Assembly (NCBI GenBank): GCA_022340305.1
Contig: JAJDOF010000102.1
Location: 1-64,000 of the forward strand
From: Gammaproteobacteria bacterium
GTDB lineage: Bacteria; Pseudomonadota; Gammaproteobacteria; GCA-001735895
Length of the DNA: 64,000 nucleotides
Direction of reading: 5' to 3'
The notes beneath the pieces are model-generated. The model searched no databases and was not told the DNA's origin. It worked only from the letters and a program-made list of their open reading frames with translations. This document shows positions 58,521 to 64,000 of this stretch, one piece after another. The translations under genes and the position numbers were made by a program. Each line of letters opens with the position of its first letter. Position 1 is the first letter of the stretch.

Positions 58521-60213
58521 CCTGTTACCTCCCGCACTGATCCTGCTGGCCGGCGCCCTGTTGGTGGGACCGCTACGTGGTCACTGGCGTTCGGCGGCAG
58601 TGCTGCTCACGCCTCTGGTTACTTTATGGGCTGTCTGGCAGGTTCCAGATGGTGTCTCCCTGTCCCTGCCCTTTCTTGGCTACCAGATTGAACCGCTCGA
58701 AGGCAGTGCGCTGCGACGCCTGTTCGCAACCATCTTTGCCCTGATGGCCTTCGTCGGTGGCCTCTACGCGTTCCGCCAGGCACGCTGGTATGAACTCGCT
58801 GCGGGTTACGCTTATGCCGCCGGCGCCATTGGCGTCTGTTTTGCCGGCGACCTGATCACACTTTTCCTGTTCTGGGAATTGATGGCACTGTTCTCTACTA
58901 TTATCGTCTGGTGCGGTGGGACGCCAGGTGCCCGGGCGGCAGGTATCCGTTATGCGATCATGCATTTGCTCGGTGGTGTCATTCTCAAGGTGGGCATAGA
59001 AGGCGTATACGTGCACACCGGCTCGCTGGATATACAGCCGATGCTCGCCACCAATTTTGATACCTGGATGATTCTGATCGGCATTTTGATCAACGCTGCC
59101 GCGCCGCCACTGTCCGCCTGGCTGGCCGACGCTTATCCCGAGTCCAGCCCGACAGGTTCGGTATTCCTGTCCGCATTCACCACCAAGACAGCGGTACTTG
59201 CGCTGATTCTGCTGTTTCCCGGGGAACCGGTACTGATCTGGATCGGTATTTACATGATCATGTACGGCATCATTTATGCCTTGTTGGAAAACGATGCACG
59301 GCGCATTCTCGCCTATTCCATCGTCAACCAGGTCGGCTTCATGGTGTGCGCCATCGGCATTGGTTCACAGCTGGCGCTCAATGGTGCAGCCGCGCATGCT
59401 TTCGCCCATATCGTCTACAAGGCATTGCTGTTCATGAGCGCCGGCGTCGTGGTGTATCGTACCGGCAAGCGCAAATGCACGGATCTCGGCGGCTTGTTCC
59501 GAACCATGCCACTGACTACCGTCTGCGGCATTATCGGGGCCTTATCCATATCCAGCTTCCCGCTGACTTCGGGCTTCACCACCAAGACCATGATTTCGCA
59601 GGCAGCCGCTGACGGGGGCCTGGTTACCGTTTACTTCCTGCTTGCCGCCGCCTCGGCGGGCGTATTTCTGCACGCCGGAATCAAATTCCCCTGGTTTGTA
59701 TTCTTCCAGAAAGACTCGGGGCTGCGTCCCAAAGACGCGCCCTGGAACATGGGTGTCGCCATGGTTATTTTTGCCGCTATCTGCCTTTGGCTCGGCATTT
59801 TTCCGGAGACCCTCTATCAGTTTCTGCCTTACCCGGTCGACTACATCCCCTATACCGCCGGGAAAGTTGTTTTCTACCTGCAATTGCTTCTGTTTTCGGG
59901 CCTCGCATTTTTCCTGCTGCTGCCGATGATGAAGCGAACGCTCACCATCAGCCTGGACATGGACTGGCTATGGCGGGTATTCGCCCTGCGTATTGGATCT
60001 GCACTTTATAACGCTCTAGGGTCTGCAGGCGGTATGCTCGAAGATGCATCACTCAAAAAGCTGACCCAGCTTGCGGCCGTCGGACGACGTTATTTGGGCG
60101 TGGGCAAAAGCGAGGCATCGCGTGGACTGTTTGCCAGAACCTGGCCAATCGGCACCACAACCCTGTGGATTGCGGTATTGTTGACTGCCTACCTGCTGGT
60201 TTATTTCTTATGA
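58513..60213 (+). CDS. Mrp operon third NuoL/M/N-like subunit (D''/A-type)
   Basis: A 566-residue subunit whose ATG lies eight bases inside the preceding gene. DLITLFLFWELMALFSTIIVWCGG keeps the helix-5 Glu; INAAAPPLSAWLADAYPESSPTGSVFLSAFTTKTAVLAL the 'P..P.aWL.Day...sPtgs..ls...tK.av' motif of NuoL/MrpA; and DARRILAYSIVNQVGFM the RRILAYS region. The final ~90 residues (SASYNALGSAGGMLEDASLKKL..) form a cytosolic loop and last helix not seen in the other two. It probably takes the MrpA role. Ends the operon. Confidence 0.93.
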   Translation: MIDLLPPALILLAGALLVGPLRGHWRSAAVLLTPLVTLWAVWQVPDGVSLSLPFLGYQIEPLEGSALRRLFATIFALMAFVGGLYAFRQARWYELAAGYAYAAGAIGVCFAGDLITLFLFWELMALFSTIIVWCGGTPGARAAGIRYAIMHLLGGVILKVGIEGVYVHTGSLDIQPMLATNFDTWMILIGILINAAAPPLSAWLADAYPESSPTGSVFLSAFTTKTAVLALILLFPGEPVLIWIGIYMIMYGIIYALLENDARRILAYSIVNQVGFMVCAIGIGSQLALNGAAAHAFAHIVYKALLFMSAGVVVYRTGKRKCTDLGGLFRTMPLTTVCGIIGALSISSFPLTSGFTTKTMISQAAADGGLVTVYFLLAAASAGVFLHAGIKFPWFVFFQKDSGLRPKDAPWNMGVAMVIFAAICLWLGIFPETLYQFLPYPVDYIPYTAGKVVFYLQLLLFSGLAFFLLLPMMKRTLTISLDMDWLWRVFALRIGSALYNALGSAGGMLEDASLKKLTQLAAVGRRYLGVGKSEASRGLFARTWPIGTTTLWIAVLLTAYLLVYFL

Positions 60214-60352
60214 CCCCTTGAGCATTTAGCGGACAGGCTCGCTGGATAGCCGTTGATACTGGCAGATATCCCGGTACCAATATCACACAATAAGTCAAAA
60301 ATATTCGAAGTAACTTGTACAATAGATCGAACTTTACGAACAACCTCAGCGC

Positions 60353-61243
60353 ATGATCAATTACAAGCACCTGCATTATTTCTGGGCGGTGGCCAAACAG
60401 GGTGGCGTTGCCAGGGCGAGTGAGCACTTGCATCTAACCCCACAGACTATCAGCGGCCAGATCAGCCTGTTGGAAGAAAGCCTGGGAGAGGCGCTGTTCA
60501 ACAAGGTGGGACGCAACCTTGAGCTGACCGAGACGGGCCGACTGGTATTGAGTTATGCCGATGAAATCTTTTCGCTGGGTGGGGAACTTGAGGATACGGT
60601 GCGTAATCTGCCTTCTGGCAGGCCGCTGGTGTTCAAGGTCGGCATTGCCGACGTAGTGCCAAAAACTATCGCCTACCGTCTACTGGCGCCAGCGCTGCAA
60701 CTGCAGGATACGGTTCGCATCATCTGTAAGGAAAACAGCCTCGAAAGTTTACTCGCGGAACTGGCCCTGCATCGAATCGATATGGTATTAGCCGACAGCC
60801 CTATTCCTTCGAGCCTCAATATTCGCGGTTTCAGTCATTCGCTCGGCGATTGCGGTATCAGCTTCCTGGCCAAACCGGAACTCGCGCGCAACCTGGACGG
60901 GGAATTCCCGCACAGTCTGAACGGTGCCCCACTGCTGTTACCCAGTGATATCAATCAAATGCAAGGGCGAATCCTGCACTGGCTGGACAGCTTGCATATA
61001 CACCCTAAAATCGTCGGTGAATTTGACGATAGCGCGCTGATGAAAGCCTTCGGCCAGGCGGGTAGCGGAATATTCGTTTCACCCTCGGCAATCGCCCGCG
61101 AGAACATGAAACAATACGGCGTGAACCTGATCGGTAGCACCGAAGACCTGCGCGAACATTTTTACGCCATTTCGGTAGAACGTAAAATTTCACACCCTGC
61201 CGTGGCCGCAATTACCGAAACTGCCCGGGAATGGTTAAAATGA
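60353..61243 (+). CDS. nhaR: LysR-family Na+-responsive regulator NhaR
   Basis: A 296-residue LysR protein. The N-terminal HTH reads INYKHLHYFWAVAKQGGVARASEHLHLTPQTISGQISLLEESLGEALFNKVGRNLELTETG, very close to E. coli NhaR ('NYNHLYYFW', 'LYLTPQTITGQI'). Effector-domain pieces also match: KVGIADVVPKTIAYRLL, LADSPIPSSLN, GEFDDSALMKAFGQAGSGIFVSP and SVERKISHPAVAAI. NhaR activates nhaA in response to Na+. Here it follows the Mrp antiporter operon, with ~140 bp between, pointing to regulation of that operon; nhaA itself is absent from the window. Confidence 0.93.
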   Translation: MINYKHLHYFWAVAKQGGVARASEHLHLTPQTISGQISLLEESLGEALFNKVGRNLELTETGRLVLSYADEIFSLGGELEDTVRNLPSGRPLVFKVGIADVVPKTIAYRLLAPALQLQDTVRIICKENSLESLLAELALHRIDMVLADSPIPSSLNIRGFSHSLGDCGISFLAKPELARNLDGEFPHSLNGAPLLLPSDINQMQGRILHWLDSLHIHPKIVGEFDDSALMKAFGQAGSGIFVSPSAIARENMKQYGVNLIGSTEDLREHFYAISVERKISHPAVAAITETAREWLK

Positions 61244-61303
61244 CGACATATACCAGTACAGCGATATTTATGGGCGAGCATTTCAATTGGACAGAGTGGA
61301 CTT

Positions 61304-62092
61304 ATGAGTGATTCAGATAAGCAGGAATACGACGACAACTTGATGGAATTGCTCGAAGCCCTGTGGGGTGAGGGCTTCATGTCTCCCGGCGGAACAGACG
61401 AGGTTGATCGCTACCTGCAGGGCATCGACCTGAATGGGCAATCGGTGCTCGATATTGGCTGTGGGCTCGGTGGTGTCGACCTCCACTTGCTGCGCCGGCA
61501 CGGCGCGGCGCGAGTGGTCGGCATCGATGTCGACGCGGCACTGATCCTGCGCTGCGATCAACTTGCCGAAAAGTATCAGGCCACTGAGCAACTGCAATTT
61601 AGCTGTGTCGAACCGGGACCGCTGGCGTTAGACCCGGCAAGCTTCGGTATCGTCACCAGCAAGGACTCGATTATCCACATCGAAGACAAGTACGCGCTTG
61701 CCCGTGACGTCTTCCGGGTTCTCGAACCCGGGGGCTGGTTCGTTGCCAGCGACTGGCTGGCCGGTTACGAGGATCAGCCTTCCACACAGATGCAGGCCTA
61801 TATCGATGCGGAGGGCCTCGATTTCAGACTCGCCTCCGCCACCACCTATGTACAGGCGCTGCAGGCCGCCGGCTTTGTCGATATCGACATCGTCGATCGA
61901 CATGAATGGTATCAACAGCAGGCCCGCGTCGAGCGTGCGCAACTGGCAGGCGTGCTTAGTGACGGGCTCGCATCGAAGCTGGGCCGGGAATTCCTCGAGC
62001 GTGAGATCGACGTCTGGGACAAGATGATCATTGCCATCGACCAGGGTCAGTTGCGACCCACGCATCTGCGCGGCCGAAAACCAGCCGGGTAA
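61304..62092 (+). CDS. SAM-dependent methyltransferase (small-molecule, PEAMT-like)
   Basis: A 262-residue class I methyltransferase. [35 protein letters not shown] is SAM motif [42 protein letters not shown] motif III-IV. '[11 protein letters not shown]' and 'L.PGG....SDWL' are typical of the phosphoethanolamine/glycine-betaine methyltransferase group; here in the short single-domain form. A role in osmoprotectant or lipid headgroup methylation is an attractive but unproven guess. It follows nhaR by 60 bp. Confidence 0.86.
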   Translation: MSDSDKQEYDDNLMELLEALWGEGFMSPGGTDEVDRYLQGIDLNGQSVLDIGCGLGGVDLHLLRRHGAARVVGIDVDAALILRCDQLAEKYQATEQLQFSCVEPGPLALDPASFGIVTSKDSIIHIEDKYALARDVFRVLEPGGWFVASDWLAGYEDQPSTQMQAYIDAEGLDFRLASATTYVQALQAAGFVDIDIVDRHEWYQQQARVERAQLAGVLSDGLASKLGREFLEREIDVWDKMIIAIDQGQLRPTHLRGRKPAG

Positions 62093-62138
62093 AATCAGCC
62101 CAGTAGCCCAACCTAACCAAGCCAGGCGGATCTAAATC

Positions 62139-62753
62139 ATGTCACAGGAACAGTCTCCATTTGAAAGAGCGCGCAAGCTGATCGACGACGCCAATAGCGC
62201 CGACCCCAACCAGGTCAGCGCCGATGGGCGCGAATGGCCCAAGGAATTGCTTTATTCCGAGCGCATGTCCGAGATGCTGGATCGCTTTAAACCAGAGGCC
62301 GACCAGGTGATGAAACTTGCGATTCGGGCACAGCACATCGAGCGCTGGAAGTCACCGCGCAAGGCCTATCCCGAGGGTCGCATCGGTTACCTGAAATGGC
62401 GCAAGGATCTTTACAAGATCCAGGCCTCCCGGGCAGCAGAATTGATGGCGCAAGCCGGTTACGATAAAGTCGAATGCGCTCGCGCATGGCAGGCAGTGGC
62501 CAAGAAAAACATCAAGGGTAATTCCGATACCCAGTTACTGGAAGACGTGACCGACCTGGTGTTCATGGAGCACTACATGCTGGAATTTGTCGACAAGCAT
62601 CCGGAGTACGACGAGGAAAAGTGGATCGAGATAATCCGCAAAACCTGGAACAAGATGTCTGCCGCTGCGCAGCAGTTTGCCTTGTCTGGCGCGGTGATAT
62701 TACCGCCAACGCTGGCGCCGCTGATCCACAAGTCGGTCACCGGCGGTGACTGA
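62139..62753 (+). CDS. DUF4202 protein
   Basis: A 204-residue cytosolic protein. SPFERARKLIDDANSADPN, LLYSERMSEMLDRFKPEADQVMKLAIRAQHIERWKSPRKAYPEGRIGYLKWRKDLYKIQASRAAELMAQAGYD and VTDLVFMEHYMLEFVDKHPEYDEEKWIEIIRKTWNKMSAA match the DUF4202 family ('i.aa.a.DP', 'aaR.QHi.RW..PR..yP..r.gYl.WR'). HD-like histidines at RAQHIERW and MEHYMLEF suggest a metal site, as in HD-domain hydrolases. Function unknown. Confidence 0.85.
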   Translation: MSQEQSPFERARKLIDDANSADPNQVSADGREWPKELLYSERMSEMLDRFKPEADQVMKLAIRAQHIERWKSPRKAYPEGRIGYLKWRKDLYKIQASRAAELMAQAGYDKVECARAWQAVAKKNIKGNSDTQLLEDVTDLVFMEHYMLEFVDKHPEYDEEKWIEIIRKTWNKMSAAAQQFALSGAVILPPTLAPLIHKSVTGGD

Positions 62754-62870
62754 GTTTCGAACCAGAATAAATGCCGTGGAATGATATACGCTGGTAATCC
62801 TGCGAGCTCAGGAGTCGACTGAACAAGGATGTTGCCGGGTGAGAGGCACCCGGCAACACTGCGTTACTGC

Positions 62871-64000
62871 TTACTTGAACTTCTTGATTTCACCCGACTC
62901 GAGTCGAGCGAGGTAGCTGGTCAGCTCACGTTTGACGATGGGCATCAGGCAGTAGAGTCCAGTGATGTTGACAACCGCCATGGCAAAAATAGCCGCATCG
63001 GAGAAATCGATGACCGGGCCAAGATTGGCAGCAGCGCCAATTACCACGAAGATGCAGAAAATCACCTTGAAGACTACTTCCGTGGTCTTGCCTTCGCCGA
63101 ACAGGTAAGTCCAGGCCTTGAGACCGTAGTAAGACCACGAGATCATCGTCGAGAACGCGAACAGTATTACCGCGATCGCAAGGACATAGGGGAACCAGCT
63201 GAAGGCACTTTCGAAAGCGGCCGAGGTCAGGCCCACACCGGAAGCGCCGGTTACGGTCACGATTCGACCACCTTCGGTCAGGTAATTACCGGTTGCGGGA
63301 TCGATCGACAACTGGCCGGTAATGATAATGACCAGTGCGGTCATGGTGCAGATTACGACGGTATCGATAAACGGTTCGAGCAGGGAGACGAAGCCCTCGG
63401 TGATGGGTTCCTTGGTGCGTACCGCCGAGTGGGCGATAGCTGCAGAGCCGACGCCCGCCTCGTTGGAAAATGCGGCCCGCTTGAAGCCCTGGATCAAGGC
63501 ACCAACCATACCGCCGGCTACACCCAGCCCGGTGAAAGCGCCGGCGAAGATCTGGCCAAAAGCCCAGCCAATCTGATCCGCATTTACCAGCAGGATAATG
63601 ATGGCCGCACCGACATACATGACACCCATGAACGGAACCACCTTCTCGGTAACTTTAGCGATGGACTTCAAACCACCGACGATGACGGCGAATACCACGA
63701 GGGCGAATACCACCCCGGTAATCCAGCCAGGGAAGTCGCCTAGAATTCCGGAGATTTGTTGATGCGCCTGGTTGGCCTGAAACATGTTGCCGCCACCGAG
63801 TGCACCGAGAATACAGAAAATCGAAAACAGGATGGCGAGGAAACGACCGCCAGGCAAGCCGCGCTCGGCGAATCCCTTGGTCAGGTAGTACATCGGACCA
63901 CCAGAGACGGTGCCGTCAGCGTACTCATTACGATATTTCACCCCGAGCGTACACTCGGTGAACTTGGAGGCCATGCCCATCAAGCCGGCAAGAATCATCC
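62871..64000 (-). CDS. Sodium:alanine symporter family protein (AGCS), N-terminus cut by window edge
   Basis: At least 376 residues of a ten-plus-helix transporter; the frame stays open past 64000, so the first ~70-100 residues are missing. [12 protein letters not shown]...[15 protein letters not shown] is the AGCS signature (G.....ggPmyyi..g). [18 protein letters not shown] is the Na+/substrate motif, and [24 protein letters not shown] is the C-terminal AGCS block. It imports alanine or glycine with Na+. A gap of ~117 bp separates it from the DUF4202 gene, convergently. Na+ dependence fits the Nqr/Mrp genes. Confidence 0.95.
   Translation of the reverse strand, partial: MILAGLMGMASKFTECTLGVKYRNEYADGTVSGGPMYYLTKGFAERGLPGGRFLAILFSIFCILGALGGGNMFQANQAHQQISGILGDFPGWITGVVFALVVFAVIVGGLKSIAKVTEKVVPFMGVMYVGAAIIILLVNADQIGWAFGQIFAGAFTGLGVAGGMVGALIQGFKRAAFSNEAGVGSAAIAHSAVRTKEPITEGFVSLLEPFIDTVVICTMTALVIIITGQLSIDPATGNYLTEGGRIVTVTGASGVGLTSAAFESAFSWFPYVLAIAVILFAFSTMISWSYYGLKAWTYLFGEGKTTEVVFKVIFCIFVVIGAAANLGPVIDFSDAAIFAMAVVNITGLYCLMPIVKRELTSYLARLESGEIKKFK

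Noticed and set aside
62829-63743. 304-aa ORF on the plus strand opposite the AGCS symporter
   Set aside because: Antisense of a strongly supported transporter; low-complexity Gly/Asp/His composition.
1-64000. CRISPR arrays, tRNA/rRNA genes, transposases, phage genes
   Set aside because: None was recognised by eye on either strand; no regular spacer-repeat array, cloverleaf or transposase-type ORF seen. A tRNAscan/Infernal run would settle this.

Overview
The window looks like chromosome from a sodium-cycling, probably marine, aerobic gammaproteobacterium. Gammaproteobacterial markers are HspQ, FolX/FolM, UbiG, NhaR, a DUF3301 protein and an nqrABCDEF operon. No rRNA, tRNA, CRISPR array, phage or transposase gene was seen. 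GC content looks moderately high and even (by eye, not computed), so there is no obvious large foreign island. The taxonomic call is inference.

Layout. 1-8 kb: end of a probable enoyl-CoA hydratase, an ADP-forming acyl-CoA synthetase, an MscS channel, an MFS transporter, a small secreted protein with a possible SD-hiding leader, a membrane-anchored spermidine-synthase-like protein, an atypical SDR and a branched-chain aminotransferase divergent from a MarR regulator. 8.7-15.7 kb: a palindromic repeat, SDR + aldehyde dehydrogenase, an EamA exporter, a metallo-beta-lactamase-fold hydrolase, a class III aminotransferase and a beta-lactamase-fold hydrolase. 15.7-21.8 kb (minus): Na+-translocating NADH:quinone reductase nqrA-F, then a very short NqrM-like ORF missing from the ORF track and a CBS protein. 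22-28 kb: a mono-haem protein, homocysteine methyltransferase, lipoprotein, metallophosphoesterase, CPA2-type antiporter, SDR, exported glutathione-peroxidase-like protein and a DUF3429 protein. 28.2-30.8 kb: folX-folM-folE-ubiG, the tetrahydromonapterin genes plus a ubiquinone methyltransferase. 30.9-35 kb: PLP decarboxylase, EamA exporter, cytochrome c and a lipoprotein esterase. 35.1-37.4 kb: two DUF1538 membrane proteins with a PII-like protein and a CBS protein, a probable two-component cation/proton antiporter with its own regulators. 37.6-43.9 kb: a YchJ-like protein, a ~180-bp palindromic element, recQ, a TetR regulator divergent from trpB-trpA, a DUF3301 protein and an OmpA-like lipoprotein. 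43.9-48 kb: MFS, BKACE (DUF849) enzyme, HspQ and a D-2-hydroxyacid dehydrogenase. 48-52 kb: YqaA, class I glutamine-amidotransferase-like hydrolase and amidoligase, divergent from a Rieske-glutamate-synthase-like protein. 52.3-60.2 kb: an Mrp-type Na+/H+ antiporter operon with three large NuoL/M/N-like subunits, followed by nhaR. 61.3-64 kb: a methyltransferase, a DUF4202 protein and a truncated Na+:alanine symporter.

Unifying theme: primary Na+ export (Nqr), two multi-subunit cation/proton antiporter systems (DUF1538 pair, Mrp), a Na+-responsive regulator (NhaR) and a Na+-coupled amino-acid importer lie within one 50-kb stretch. The least described items are the DUF1538/PII-like/CBS operon, the amidoligase/GATase/Rieske-GltS locus, the two palindromic elements that seem to share core sequence, and the possible SD-sequestering leader at 4.9 kb.
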